Of a stretch of 64,000 nucleotides of DNA, positions 30,327 to 40,252 are shown piece after piece. Origin of the DNA: Ditibartonella choladocola. GTDB lineage: Bacteria > Pseudomonadota > Alphaproteobacteria > Rhizobiales > Rhizobiaceae. Numbering within the stretch: the stretch's first letter is position 1; the number at the start of each line of letters is the position of its first letter. The notes beneath the pieces were generated by a model. The model ran no database searches. It saw nothing but the letters and a program-made list of their open reading frames with translations, and was not told where the DNA came from. The stretch spans positions 620,001 through 684,000 of the forward strand of contig NZ_CP015625.1 in NCBI RefSeq assembly GCF_002007565.1. Direction: 5' to 3'. The position numbers and the translations under genes are program-made.

Positions 30327-32351
30327 ATGTCAAAAACGGCTTTGCTGGAGTGGTCCGGTTTTGAAGGTCTGCCTGATTTTTCAAAAATCCATGATGAAGA
30401 TTTCAAGCCTGCTTTTGAAGAAGCATTAAAAGATGCCGAAGCCGAAATTGAACAGATTGCCGCCTCGCCGGAACCTGCCACAATAGATGGATTTTTGCAG
30501 GCGTTTGAACTTGCCGGTCAGCCACTTGACCACGTATGTTCTGTTTTCTTTCTCCGTTCGGGTGCTTATAGCAATGAGCTGATCCAGCAATTGGAACAGG
30601 ATTTTGTGCCCAAACTGTCGCGCTATTCCTCAAAATTGATGATGGATCCGCGGCTTTTTGCAAAAATTGACGCCCTCCATGAGGAAGCAAAAAAAGCAAA
30701 ATTCGATGCTGAAACAACCCGTGTGATCGAACTCACATGGAAGGGTTTTGTGCGTAACGGTGCGCTTCTTGATGAAAAAGATAAAAAAAGACTGGCAGAG
30801 ATAAACGAGAGATTGGCTCTGCTTGGCGCGCAATTCGGCCAGCATGTGTTGAATGATGAAGCCGAGTGGGTGCTTTATCTTGAAAAAAACGACCTCGCCG
30901 GACTTCCCGACGATCTTGTTGCAACCATGAAAGAGACGGCAAAGGAAAGGGGAAAACCGGATTCCTATGCACTGACACTTGCCCGTTCGATTGTCGAACC
31001 GTTTTTGACTTTTTCCGACCGGCGGGACTTGCGCCAGATTGCCTTTGAAGCATGGGCAAAACGTGGTGAAAACGGCAATAAAAATGACAATCGTGAAGTC
31101 ATCAAAGAAATTATCGCGTTGCGTGATGAAAAGGCAAAGCTTCTTGGTTTCAAATCTTTTGCTGCATTCAAACTTGATAACACAATGGCCAAAACGCCCG
31201 ATAACGTCATGAATCTTTTAATGCCAGTCTGGAAGCGGGCAGTCGCCAAGGCTGAAAAAGAAGCCGACGCGTTGCAAAAACTGGCAGCACAAACGGGAAG
31301 CAATGACGAATTGGCAGCATGGGATTGGCGCTATTATGCCGAAAAGCTTCGCAGCAAATTATTCTCCTTCGACGAAGCTTCGGTCAAAGTCTATTTTGAA
31401 CTCGATAAAATGATCGAGGCAGCCTTTGCCACCGCAAAGAAGCTATTCGATGTCTCTTTTGAAGAAAAGCATGGAGTACCCTTGTGGCATGAAGATGCGC
31501 GGCTTTTCGAGGTAAAAAATCCGGATGGCAGCTTACGCGGACTTTTTATTGGTGATTATTTTGCCCGCCCCAGCAAACGTTCGGGCGCCTGGATGAGCGA
31601 ATTACAAACCGAACACCATTTGGGAAAAGGGCGCAAACCGATCATTTATAATATTTGTAATTTTGCCAAACCGCCCAAGGGAAAACCGGCACTTTTGTCA
31701 CTGGATGATGCGCGAACCCTGTTCCATGAATTCGGACATGCACTCCACGGCTTGCTATCGGAAGTAAAATGGCCATCTGTTTCGGGAACATCTGTGGCAA
31801 GAGATTTTGTCGAACTTCCTTCGCAATTGTTCGAGCATTGGGTCACTGTTCCGGAAACTTTGAAAACTTATGCAAGGAACGTCAAAACCGGTGAACCCAT
31901 GCCGCAGGAATTGCTCGACAAGGTTCTGGCTGCACGCACGTTCAATGGTGGTTTCGATGCCGTTGAATTTACGGCCTCGGCACTTGTCGACATGGCTTTT
32001 CATGAAGGTGGCAAAGTTGATGACCCGACCGAATTTGAAAAGAAAGAATTGAAAAAATTGGGTATGCCGAAGGCAATCATTATGCGTCACCGTCCGCCGC
32101 ATTTTACCCATGTTTTTACCGGTGACGGTTATTCGGCGGGATATTATTCCTATATGTGGGCGGAAGTCCTCGATTCAGATGCGTTCGAGGCATTTGAAGA
32201 AACCGGCAATGCTTTTGATCCGGCCACGGCTGAAAAACTGAAAAAATATATTTATTCGGCTGGCGGCAGCCGCGATCCCGAAGAGCTATACAAGGCTTTC
32301 AGAGGACGGCTTCCTTCGCCTGATGCATTGATGAGAAAACGCGGCATATGA
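30327..32351 (+). CDS. M3 family metallopeptidase (peptidyl-dipeptidase Dcp / oligopeptidase A type)
   Basis: Cytoplasmic zinc peptidase that degrades short peptides, for example cleaved signal peptides. The zinc motif HEFGHALHG lies near residues 469-477, with the third ligand Glu about 25 residues on in the DFVELPSQLFEHW stretch; HRPPHFTHVFTGDGYSAGYYSYMWAEV (cited as the substrate-binding region) also matches the family. Length of 674 fits Dcp (about 680). GGAG precedes the ATG. Dcp and oligopeptidase A are hard to separate by eye. Confidence 0.92.
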   Translation: MSKTALLEWSGFEGLPDFSKIHDEDFKPAFEEALKDAEAEIEQIAASPEPATIDGFLQAFELAGQPLDHVCSVFFLRSGAYSNELIQQLEQDFVPKLSRYSSKLMMDPRLFAKIDALHEEAKKAKFDAETTRVIELTWKGFVRNGALLDEKDKKRLAEINERLALLGAQFGQHVLNDEAEWVLYLEKNDLAGLPDDLVATMKETAKERGKPDSYALTLARSIVEPFLTFSDRRDLRQIAFEAWAKRGENGNKNDNREVIKEIIALRDEKAKLLGFKSFAAFKLDNTMAKTPDNVMNLLMPVWKRAVAKAEKEADALQKLAAQTGSNDELAAWDWRYYAEKLRSKLFSFDEASVKVYFELDKMIEAAFATAKKLFDVSFEEKHGVPLWHEDARLFEVKNPDGSLRGLFIGDYFARPSKRSGAWMSELQTEHHLGKGRKPIIYNICNFAKPPKGKPALLSLDDARTLFHEFGHALHGLLSEVKWPSVSGTSVARDFVELPSQLFEHWVTVPETLKTYARNVKTGEPMPQELLDKVLAARTFNGGFDAVEFTASALVDMAFHEGGKVDDPTEFEKKELKKLGMPKAIIMRHRPPHFTHVFTGDGYSAGYYSYMWAEVLDSDAFEAFEETGNAFDPATAEKLKKYIYSAGGSRDPEELYKAFRGRLPSPDALMRKRGI

Positions 32352-32383
32352 AGCGATAGGCGTCCAACGCTATTTTCTTCACC

Positions 32384-32420
32384 CAAGTGGAAGGAAAACT
32401 CTTTCCACTTGCGGTTTTGG
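32384..32420 (+). terminator. Possible terminator after the M3 peptidase gene
   Basis: CAAGTGGAA (32384-32392) pairs perfectly with TTCCACTTG (32403-32411), followed by CGGTTTTGG. The stem is good but the T tract is short. Confidence 0.5.
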
Positions 32421-32636
32421 ATTTCTCCAGATACCGGTTTTCGCTTTAATGCATGACGATAGATCGGGTTTTCGGGAATTTGTCTGTGGTGAAGCGAAAA
32501 ATATGGTGCTGTCATTGAGCCGGATAGTCTTCAGGCGATCAAGGAAATATAATAAAGCCTTCTATCTTGGTTTTGACAGCTCCTTCATGCAGTAGTAAGA
32601 ACTATTGGAAAAACTCTAAAATTCGGATTTTGAAAA

Positions 32637-33242
32637 ATGGAAAAGTTCACAACACTGACGGGTGTTGCAGCGCCAATGCCGGTTGTTAATATCGATACCG
32701 ATATGATTATTCCGAAAAATTATTTGAAAACGATCAAGCGTACCGGTCTTGGTAAAGGGCTGTTTGCGGATATGCGCTATCTTGATGACGGGTCGGAAAA
32801 TCCTGATTTCGTTTTGAATAAACCGGCTTACCGTCATGCCAAAATCATTGTCGCCGGAGATAATTTCGGTTGTGGTTCTTCGCGTGAACATGCGCCCTGG
32901 GCATTGGCCGATTTCGGCATACGTTGTGTTATTTCAACTTCATTTGCCGATATTTTTTATAACAATTGCTTCAAAAACGGTATTCTGCCAATTATTGTCA
33001 GTCCCGAAGATTTACAAAAACTGATGGAAGATGCAGAACGTGGTGCCAATGCAACCATGACCATCGACCTTGAAAAAAAGGAAATCCATGGGCCCGATGG
33101 TGGTACATTGAAATTCGATCTTGATGAATTTCGTCGCCATTGTCTGTTAAACGGGCTCGATGACATTGGTCTTACCATGCGCAAAGTCTCGGAAATAGAT
33201 TCGTTTGAAAAAAAGAATGCAAAGGAACATCCTTGGGCTTGA
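32637..33242 (+). CDS. leuD: 3-isopropylmalate dehydratase small subunit
   Basis: Swivel-domain subunit of the isopropylmalate isomerase of leucine synthesis; it pairs with LeuC, which is not in this window. Seen: [16 protein letters not shown] near the N-terminus, and the signature [17 protein letters not shown] (about 79-95) that binds substrate. Length of 201 is exact for the family. The ribosome site is weak. Its presence indicates that leucine synthesis is retained. Confidence 0.95.
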   Translation: MEKFTTLTGVAAPMPVVNIDTDMIIPKNYLKTIKRTGLGKGLFADMRYLDDGSENPDFVLNKPAYRHAKIIVAGDNFGCGSSREHAPWALADFGIRCVISTSFADIFYNNCFKNGILPIIVSPEDLQKLMEDAERGANATMTIDLEKKEIHGPDGGTLKFDLDEFRRHCLLNGLDDIGLTMRKVSEIDSFEKKNAKEHPWA

Positions 33243-33351
33243 ATAAAGCGGATTTTGCTGAATAACATCAATTTGAAATTTGAATTGGCCGCTAACTTGC
33301 GTGTTTTATGTACCGCGTTTTAAAATAGCAGCAACGGAGCATGTAATTTAT

Positions 33352-33773
33352 ATGGCTAGACCAGACCGTAGTCATAATTGGGCTTCCCGCCTGTCTCCAA
33401 GTCTCAACGAACTCGACTCGATTGCTCGCAATTCTTTTGCGAATTTGCCGTCGAAGTTTCGGGTTCTTTGCGATGATCTTATTATATCGGTGACAGATTT
33501 TCCCGATGATCAAATGATGGATGACATGGGACTTGAATCCCCTTCGAGCTTTTGGGATTGTTTGAAGGGCAGGGAATTAGTGAACGTTTTTCGCTCAATA
33601 CAGGTAACGAGACGAACCGGATGACATTGTTTCGGCGGCCTATTCTTGATTATTGGTCGGAAAATGATGAAGCGTTGGGTGACATTGTTACCCACGTCCT
33701 CATTCAGGAAATCGGCCGCAACTTCGGCCTATCCGATGATACGCTTGACGAGATAGAAGAGGCGGTCGAATAA
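33352..33773 (+). pseudogene. Zincin-like metallopeptidase gene, frameshifted and missing its HExxH site
   Basis: Two frames together encode one small Rhizobiales metallopeptidase-family protein (PF06262 type, as I recall it). The first frame runs from ATG 33352 (MARPDRSHNW) to about 33551; the family sequence then continues in the frame entered at 33552 (LGLFEGQGISERF) to the stop at 33773. The break is at a run of four T (33550-33553); one more T would restore a single frame. The expected zinc motif HEIGHHFG reads QEIGRNFG, so all three histidines are lost by single-base changes. Loss of function is likely. Sequencing error could explain the frameshift but not the three substitutions. Confidence 0.8.
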
Positions 33774-33936
33774 GCGGAAGCAATCTTGTTGCGGTTGCTA
33801 TCATCCGGTTTTCGGCTTGTTTAAAACTCTTCACTCCGACTTCACCCTGTTCGATGTCGGGTTTTAGAAAAGCCTGTTAACCTTTGATTTTCCGAACACA
33901 AAAATCGGGTTTACGCCCCCCAAAAAAAACGCAATT

Positions 33937-35001
33937 TTACTGGACTGAAGAAAAGTTGTCGGCGCGTCCGGCCTCTTTGCCATTTTTGGGCTTCCAATGG
34001 TCTTCGGCTTTGTCGGGTTTCGGTGTTTCTGTGTCTCCTAACAAACCATTGTTCTGGCCCGCCATATCATAAAAGCCGATGGGTGCAACGCGGTCGACAT
34101 CACGGGGTAATATGGAAATAACAGGCCCGTTCGGATCAACCTTGACTTTGTCACCTTCATTGTCTCCGTTGAGACTAATGAGATTTTCCAATGGTTTTTC
34201 GAGATAGAAGGCAAGCTTCTTCTTGCCTGCACTGGTAAAATTAATTCCATCATTGGCGCGAAGGCGTACCGTTTTCCCGTTAACGTCATAGCCGGAAAGT
34301 GCAAACTTTCCCTGTTCGTCTATAAAACCTTCCCAAACGTCAACGAAATGGCCACCGGCCGCTTCCATCTGTTGTTTGTAAAGTCTGTTGAGTGAAGAAA
34401 TGGTCTGACTGAGCTGCGGGTCTTTGAACGACGGGTTCCCCAACCAAAAAAATGGCTTCCCTGTCCCTTTCAGCGCGCCCGAAAGTGAAACTATTCTCTG
34501 ACGGTAATTATCGCTCCATTCCTTATCCTCGACATTAATGGTTTTTTCGCCCGTTTTGATAGGCTGATTATCATTGGCTCCAAGTGCCATGACAATAATG
34601 TCGGGTTTTTCCTTCGTTACCAGTTTTCCGATATTGTCCAGCCAATTATAATGGCTTTCATTGACAAGTCCCGAAGACAGGTTTGTCGAAGCAAGAATAA
34701 CAACTTTCGGATTTTCCGCATAAAACTGGTTCAATCCGTCTGCCACGGCATTGCCGACAAAGTCTCCCAGCACAAGAATGCGTTTTGCATCCGGTGCTTT
34801 CTGATTTGTTTTCTGCGGGACAGGTGCTTTGATAATGCGTTTTTTCTTCACCGGCGGCGGTGGCGGCGGATAATCGGGCTGCGTCTGTTGCTTGCGGCCG
34901 AAAATGATATCGAAAAGATTGCGTGCATCTGCGTTTGAAGGTGCGAATGCCAGAATGCTTACAGGCAAAATCAGTATGGCGATCCTCAAGATATTTTTCA
35001 T
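33937..35001 (-). CDS. DUF459 / SGNH-type periplasmic protein
   Basis: Exported protein of 354 residues: signal peptide (1-~26, ending NADA), a proline-rich and basic linker (about 43-70), then an SGNH-hydrolase-like domain. Block I reads VLGDFVGNA, with Phe where GDSL enzymes have the nucleophilic Ser; block III GANDNQP and a late Asp/His-like region are present. I recall similar GDF in DUF459 proteins, so this may be normal for them. It starts 15 bases after the end of the lytic transglycosylase gene, so the two form an operon, suggesting a peptidoglycan or envelope-glycan role. Enzyme activity is uncertain. Confidence 0.82.
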   Translation of the reverse strand: MKNILRIAILILPVSILAFAPSNADARNLFDIIFGRKQQTQPDYPPPPPPVKKKRIIKAPVPQKTNQKAPDAKRILVLGDFVGNAVADGLNQFYAENPKVVILASTNLSSGLVNESHYNWLDNIGKLVTKEKPDIIVMALGANDNQPIKTGEKTINVEDKEWSDNYRQRIVSLSGALKGTGKPFFWLGNPSFKDPQLSQTISSLNRLYKQQMEAAGGHFVDVWEGFIDEQGKFALSGYDVNGKTVRLRANDGINFTSAGKKKLAFYLEKPLENLISLNGDNEGDKVKVDPNGPVISILPRDVDRVAPIGFYDMAGQNNGLLGDTETPKPDKAEDHWKPKNGKEAGRADNFSSVQ

Positions 35002-35016
35002 CGAAAAATTTCCGGA

Positions 35017-36273
35017 TTAGCGGCTACGCAAAATGGTCAACAGTTCCCGACTTGGATTTCCATCCGTTGGCAAGCCGTTACGGCTTTGGAACGCCTGAAT
35101 GGCTTTTTTGGTTATTTCACCGTTTTTGCCATCAATATTGCCGTGATAATAACCCAATTTCGTTAATCGGGTTTGCAATTCCTGACGTTCCTGAATGGTA
35201 AGCGGGGTAAATGGACGGTTCCAATCTTTTACCAATCCGGGACGCCCTGCGATCCTGTCGGACAGCAATCCAACCGCCAATGCGTAACGATCGGCACTGT
35301 TATACCGTTTGATAACAAAGAAATTTTTTGTCACCAGAAATACCGGCCCCTTGCGACCGTCCGGAAGTTTCAAAGTGGCTTTATCGGAAGGATAAGCAAA
35401 CGGCTTTCCGTCGGCGCGCTTGACACCCATTTTTGCCCATTCGGCAAGAGTAAGCGAACCGGGCGGGAACTTACCATTTTCAGGCAGAATGACTTCATAT
35501 CCCCAGCCGCGGCCTTCCTGCCAGCCATTTTTCTTCAAAAGGTTGGCGGCAGTGGCGAGAGCGTCGGGAACCGATGTCCATATATCGCGCTTGCCATCGC
35601 CATCCATATCGACAGCATAAATAAGGTAACTCGTGGGAATGAATTGCGTATGCCCCAAAGCACCGGCCCAGGAACCTTGCAAATGAGCCCTGTCAATATC
35701 GCCCGATTGTAAAATCTTCAGTGCCGCGATCAGTTGTGTTTGTGCATATTTTGCCCGCCGCTTGTCACCATAGCCGAGAGTGGCAAGCGAGCGTATCGCG
35801 TCGCGCATTGCCGTGTCACGATCCATGGCCTCGCCAAAATCGGATTCAATCGACCAGATAGCCAAAAGAATGTTGGGATCGACACCGAAACGCTTTTCAA
35901 TTGCATTGAGCCATTTTGCCCATTTTTTCCCATGCGCACGACCGAGTGCAATGGCATTGTCCTGCACACGATTGTCAAAATAATTCCACGTCGGATCCGT
36001 AAATTCGGGTTGATAGGCAGCTTTCTTCAACACCTCCGGATCAGGAGAATCAACCCCCTTGAAAGCCAGATTGAAAGTTGCCGATGTAATGCCGGCATTC
36101 AATGCAGTCTTTTTGAAATCGGCAATCCAGCGGCGGAACGCAATGTCCGAACCGAGCGCCATTGCAGGTACAGAACAGGTGAGGCCAACGAAACACATTC
36201 CGCCGAAAATTGCCAATCGTCTGGTTATCCGGTTTCCGGATTTCTCTTCGATATTATTGCTGTTCATTTTCAT
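35017..36273 (-). CDS. Lytic murein transglycosylase, MltB family, with PG-binding domain
   Basis: Cleaves the glycan strands of peptidoglycan to 1,6-anhydro products. The ATG at 36273 has GGAG five bases before it and gives 418 residues. A hydrophobic export segment with RR (ITRRLAIFGGMCFVGLTCSV) occupies about 16-38. The SLT_2 domain follows, with the catalytic Glu in SIESDFGEAM and GALGHTQFIPTSYL. A peptidoglycan-binding domain covers the last ~60 residues (LTKLGYYHGNIDG, IQAFQSRNGLPTDG). It is the first gene of a pair with the DUF459 gene and is divergent from galU. Confidence 0.92.
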   Translation of the reverse strand: MKMNSNNIEEKSGNRITRRLAIFGGMCFVGLTCSVPAMALGSDIAFRRWIADFKKTALNAGITSATFNLAFKGVDSPDPEVLKKAAYQPEFTDPTWNYFDNRVQDNAIALGRAHGKKWAKWLNAIEKRFGVDPNILLAIWSIESDFGEAMDRDTAMRDAIRSLATLGYGDKRRAKYAQTQLIAALKILQSGDIDRAHLQGSWAGALGHTQFIPTSYLIYAVDMDGDGKRDIWTSVPDALATAANLLKKNGWQEGRGWGYEVILPENGKFPPGSLTLAEWAKMGVKRADGKPFAYPSDKATLKLPDGRKGPVFLVTKNFFVIKRYNSADRYALAVGLLSDRIAGRPGLVKDWNRPFTPLTIQERQELQTRLTKLGYYHGNIDGKNGEITKKAIQAFQSRNGLPTDGNPSRELLTILRSR

Positions 36274-36569
36274 ATGTGCTCCGCGCGTTAGAAATGTCAG
36301 CCTTTTGCAAAAATGCACCCTTCACAATAGTAATCCGTTTTTTATTTTTATGAACGGTTTATCGTAGGCTTCATGAGGAAAATAAATCGGGAAAATGACA
36401 TTTTCATAGTGGCATTGATAATTTATTTAGCCTTTGGCTATTATAATGTCATCACTTAAGATTGCATCTTGCGAAAAAAGATGATGGCTGTGAACATGCT
36501 TTTTCCATCATCCACGTTATAGAATGCAACCGAGTCAATTTGTAAAGTCGATTATATCGGGAGAGCAGT

Positions 36570-37451
36570 TTGAAAAAAATCCGTAAAGCAGTCTTCCCCG
36601 TGGCGGGACTTGGAACACGTTTCTTACCGGCAACCAAAACAGTTCCTAAGGAAATGCTCACCGTCGTCGATAAGCCTGTTATTCAATATGTGGTTGACGA
36701 AGCACGTGAAGCCGGCATCGAACACCTGATTTTTGTGACCGGTCGCAACAAAGCGGTTATCGAAGATTATTTCGATGCACAGGTCGAACTTTATACGACG
36801 CTTGCCGAACGTGGAAAAAAGGAAGAGTTGGCCCACCTTAAAGATTTACAACCGCAACCCGGCACAACGTCTTTTACCCGTCAACAACAGCCTTTGGGAT
36901 TGGGGCACGCAGTTTGGTGTGCTCGCGAACTTGTTGGAAACGAACCTTTTGCTCTTCTCTTGCCTGATATGGTCATGCAAGCCGAAAAAGGGTGCCTTTC
37001 GGAAATGGTTCGCCTTTATGAAGCAACCGGCGGCAATATTGTTGCTGTTCAGGAATGTGATCCGGAAGAGGCACATAAATATGGTATTGTTGGTAAAGGT
37101 AAAGCGGTCGCCCACGGGTTTGAAATAACCCAGATGGTGGAAAAACCGGCAAAGGGCACAGCTCCTTCCAACCTCTATATTAACGGGCGATATATTTTGC
37201 AGCCGGAAATTTTCGATATTCTGTCACGGCAGGAAAAAGGAGCCGGCAACGAAATCCAGTTGACTGATGGTATGTGCTCACTTGCACAAGACCAGAATTT
37301 TTACGGGTATCGCTTTGAAGGGGCAACATTTGATTGCGGCTCCAAGACAGGATTTATCGAGGCGAACGTTGCTTTTGCGCTTTCGCGCTCTGATATGCGT
37401 GAAAAGGTTTTGGCACCTTTGACAGCATTGCTGAACACTACAAAAAAATAA
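36570..37451 (+). CDS. galU: UTP-glucose-1-phosphate uridylyltransferase
   Basis: Makes UDP-glucose for exopolysaccharide, LPS and osmo-protective glucans. The nucleotide-binding signature [18 protein letters not shown] is near residues 10-28, and VEKPAKG with the active-site Lys occurs mid-protein. Length of 293 is typical. It starts at TTG 36570 with GGGAGAG upstream. The next gene, kdsD, also feeds LPS synthesis and is 45 bases downstream, beyond a hairpin. Confidence 0.94.
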   Translation: MKKIRKAVFPVAGLGTRFLPATKTVPKEMLTVVDKPVIQYVVDEAREAGIEHLIFVTGRNKAVIEDYFDAQVELYTTLAERGKKEELAHLKDLQPQPGTTSFTRQQQPLGLGHAVWCARELVGNEPFALLLPDMVMQAEKGCLSEMVRLYEATGGNIVAVQECDPEEAHKYGIVGKGKAVAHGFEITQMVEKPAKGTAPSNLYINGRYILQPEIFDILSRQEKGAGNEIQLTDGMCSLAQDQNFYGYRFEGATFDCGSKTGFIEANVAFALSRSDMREKVLAPLTALLNTTKK

Positions 37452-37468
37452 AACTATAGTAGACGTCT

Positions 37469-37496
37469 GACCCGATTTGCTTTATCAAATCGGGTC
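37469..37496 (+). promoter_or_regulatory. Perfect hairpin ending at the kdsD start codon
   Basis: GACCCGATTTG (37469-37479) pairs with CAAATCGGGTC (37486-37496) across CTTTAT, an 11-bp perfect stem whose last base touches the ATG at 37497. It may be a galU terminator (no T run is seen after it) or may mask the kdsD start region. No Shine-Dalgarno is seen outside it. Confidence 0.75.
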
Positions 37497-38492
37497 ATGA
37501 TGACCGATAAAGACCTTCAATTTTCCGCTTCTGACGCAGTTCAATCTGCCAATCACACAATTTCTGTTGAAATGGCCGGACTTGCGGCTATTAAAAAGGC
37601 ACTCGACGATGGTCTTTCCAAACCTTTCGCCGAAGCTGTTAAAAAAATTCTCCAGTCCAGAGGACGCGTTATTGTAACGGGTCTTGGAAAAAGCGGGCAT
37701 ATCGGTACAAAAATTGCCGCAACTCTCGCTTCCACCGGAACACCGGCATTTTTTGTCCATGCTGCGGAAGCTAACCACGGTGATCTGGGAATGATCGAAG
37801 TGGGGGATGTCATCCTTGCAATATCGTGGTCGGGTGAAACGGTCGAACTCGGCGGAATTTTGAATCATGCCGCGCGTTTTCGTATTCCTCTCATTGCTTT
37901 GACATCAGGTGCACATTCGGCTTTGGGGCAGGCTGCCGATATATTGTTGCTCTTGCCTAAAGTAGAAGAAGCTTGTCCGCATGGACTTGCTCCCACAACA
38001 TCGACCACAATGCAGCTTGCAATGGGTGACGCACTGGCGGTTGCACTTCTCGAAATGCGCGGATTTACTGCCAGTGACTTCAAGATTTTTCATCCCGGTG
38101 GATCACTTGGAGCAAATCTCAAATTCATTCGTGACATCATGCACCGTGGCGATCGTATCCCGATTGTCAAAAGTGGTACACCGATGAAAGATGCCATGCA
38201 GGTGCTTACAGAAAAACATTTTGGTTGTGTTGCTGTTGTCGATAATGAAGGCAACCTCGAAGGCATTGTTACCGATGGTGATCTTGCCCGTAATATCAAT
38301 CGCGACCTTTCAAAACTCACGGTCAATGATGTGATGACAAAAGACCCCAAAACGGTAACGCCGGATATGATGGTCGGCGCGGCAACAGCCTTGATTAACG
38401 ATCATAAAATTGGTGCTCTTCTGGTGGTGGAAAATAAAAAACCGGTTGGCCTTGTCCATTTCCATGATCTTCTAAGAATTGGCGCAATTTGA
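37497..38492 (+). CDS. kdsD: D-arabinose 5-phosphate isomerase (KdsD/KpsF family)
   Basis: Converts ribulose 5-phosphate to arabinose 5-phosphate, the first step to the LPS sugar Kdo. An N-terminal SIS domain (about 40-175; VTGLGKSGHIGTKIAATLAS, SWSGETVEL) is followed by two CBS domains (about 205-330). Length of 331 fits. Start is ATG 37497 or 37500; both lie right at the end of a hairpin and lack a clear ribosome site. KpsF/GutQ-like paralogues are similar, but a single chromosomal copy near galU favours KdsD. Confidence 0.92.
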   Translation: MMTDKDLQFSASDAVQSANHTISVEMAGLAAIKKALDDGLSKPFAEAVKKILQSRGRVIVTGLGKSGHIGTKIAATLASTGTPAFFVHAAEANHGDLGMIEVGDVILAISWSGETVELGGILNHAARFRIPLIALTSGAHSALGQAADILLLLPKVEEACPHGLAPTTSTTMQLAMGDALAVALLEMRGFTASDFKIFHPGGSLGANLKFIRDIMHRGDRIPIVKSGTPMKDAMQVLTEKHFGCVAVVDNEGNLEGIVTDGDLARNINRDLSKLTVNDVMTKDPKTVTPDMMVGAATALINDHKIGALLVVENKKPVGLVHFHDLLRIGAI

Positions 38493-38748
38493 CCGCCTCC
38501 GGTTACTTTTCATTATATTTAGCCGGTTAATTAAACGGATTTTATTATTGAATGGAATGCGGGTTTAATATTTCGCTATAATTATTCTAAATAAAATAAA
38601 CCGTGTTTTGATTTTTGTTTCTTTTTAATAGCTATTTTCAGGAAAAATATTTCTCAAAATTGCATAATCTACGGATTTAGACTATTCTGTAATGCCTGTG
38701 TCAGAGTTTGACATAGGCATAATAAGTTAGAAATACGTGGAGGATTTT

Positions 38749-40182
38749 ATGACACCTGAATTTAACTTTATTGACGGCAAGCTCGTCGATTGCAAAGGAT
38801 GCAAGACGATCGCTGTTACCAATCCTTCAACTGACGAAGTGATCGGAGAAATCTACGACACTCCGAAGGCAGAAGTTGACAGGGCTGTTGCCGCAGCCAA
38901 AAAAGCACAGCCGGCATGGGAGAAATTACCGGCGATAGAACGCGCAAAATTTTTAAAGCAGATTGCCCAGAAGGTGCGCGAACATGCGGACGAGGTCGCA
39001 AACATTCTGGTCAGGGAACAAGGCAAAACTCAGGCACTTGCAAAGGTGGAAGCAAATTTTACGGCCGACTATATGGATTATATGGCCGGATGGGCACGTC
39101 GCATTGAAGGGGAAATTATACCTTCCGATCGCCCCGGAGAAACAATTTTGTTGATGCGGCAGGCGATTGGTGTTGTGGGCGGTATTTTGCCGTGGAATTT
39201 TCCTTTCTTTCTGATTGCCCGTAAAATGGCACCGGCACTTCTTGTCGGCAATACGATTGTCATCAAGCCAAGTGTCGAAACGCCGCTCAACGCTTCAATT
39301 TTCGCCAAGATCGTTGCCAATACAGATTTGCCAAAGGGCGTATTCAATATGGTTTTCGGGCGTGGTTCAACCACCGGCCAGAATATTTGCGAAAATCCGG
39401 ATGTCGGGCTTGTAAGCTTTACCGGTTCTGTCGATACCGGCGTTCGTATTATGTCTGCTGCTGCAAAGAACATTACCAAAGTCAATCTGGAACTCGGCGG
39501 TAAAGCACCGGCAATTGTTGCCAAGGATGCCGATCTTGATCTGGCTGTGCGGGCAATTCTTGCTTCGCGCGTTATCAATACCGGTCAAGTCTGCAATTGT
39601 GCAGAACGTGTCTATGTCGACAAATCCATCGAGGCAGACTTTCTTGAAAGAATGAGCAAAGCCATGAAGGCCGTCCGCTATGGCGATCCGGAAAAAATGG
39701 CCGATGCCGATATGGGGCCGTTGATTAACAAGTCGGCTTTGTCTTCGGTTTCCGGCTTTGTCGAAAGGGCACTTAAAGAAGGTGCTGAATGCCTTGTTGG
39801 CGGTCAGCCTGCCGATATGAAACATGGTAATTTCTATGAGCCGACATTGCTTGCCCATTGCAAACAGAAAATGGAAATTGTGCAGAATGAAGTGTTCGGA
39901 CCGGTTCTCCCCGTCGTATCATTTGATACAATTGATGAAGCGATAGAAATGGCCAATGACACGATCTATGGTTTGACATCATCCATTTATACCAAAGATC
40001 TTTCGACCGCCATGCGTGCATCAAATGAACTCCGTTTCGGAGAAACCTACATCAACCGCGAGAATTTCGAGGCTATGCAAGGTTTCCACGCCGGTGTTAA
40101 AAAATCGGGCATCGGTGGTGCCGACGGCAAGCATGGAATTCTCGAATATACGCATACCCATGTTGTCTATATCCAGAATTGA
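38749..40182 (+). CDS. aldA: NAD-dependent aldehyde dehydrogenase, lactaldehyde/glycolaldehyde type
   Basis: Oxidises small aldehydes, probably lactaldehyde or glycolaldehyde, to the acid. I start at ATG 38749, with GGAGG seven bases before; the frame is open from 38737 but that part is the ribosome site. The family pattern is complete: PWNFPFFLIARK, the catalytic Glu in LELGGKAP, Cys282 in NTGQVCNCAERVY, and EVFGPVLPVV. Length of 477 matches E. coli AldA (479). NTGQVCNCAERVYV resembles AldA closely. The zinc alcohol dehydrogenase downstream could supply or use the aldehyde. Confidence 0.87.
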   Translation: MTPEFNFIDGKLVDCKGCKTIAVTNPSTDEVIGEIYDTPKAEVDRAVAAAKKAQPAWEKLPAIERAKFLKQIAQKVREHADEVANILVREQGKTQALAKVEANFTADYMDYMAGWARRIEGEIIPSDRPGETILLMRQAIGVVGGILPWNFPFFLIARKMAPALLVGNTIVIKPSVETPLNASIFAKIVANTDLPKGVFNMVFGRGSTTGQNICENPDVGLVSFTGSVDTGVRIMSAAAKNITKVNLELGGKAPAIVAKDADLDLAVRAILASRVINTGQVCNCAERVYVDKSIEADFLERMSKAMKAVRYGDPEKMADADMGPLINKSALSSVSGFVERALKEGAECLVGGQPADMKHGNFYEPTLLAHCKQKMEIVQNEVFGPVLPVVSFDTIDEAIEMANDTIYGLTSSIYTKDLSTAMRASNELRFGETYINRENFEAMQGFHAGVKKSGIGGADGKHGILEYTHTHVVYIQN

Positions 40183-40214
40183 TTTGCAATTCAGAGCATA
40201 ATAGCATAGCTTTT

Positions 40215-40252
40215 CAGAGAGCGCCTGACGAGGGTGCTTTCTGAATTTTTTT
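40215..40252 (+). terminator. Intrinsic terminator after aldA
   Basis: CAGAGAGCGCC (40215-40225) pairs with GGTGCTTTCTG (40233-40243), 11 bp with two G-T pairs, followed by AATTTTTTT. It separates aldA from the following dehydrogenase gene. Confidence 0.8.

Noticed and set aside
38577..38600. Possible Irr/ICE-type iron box (ATTATTCTAAA) before aldA
   Set aside because: Only one half-site resembles the remembered motif, and AT-rich DNA gives such matches by chance.
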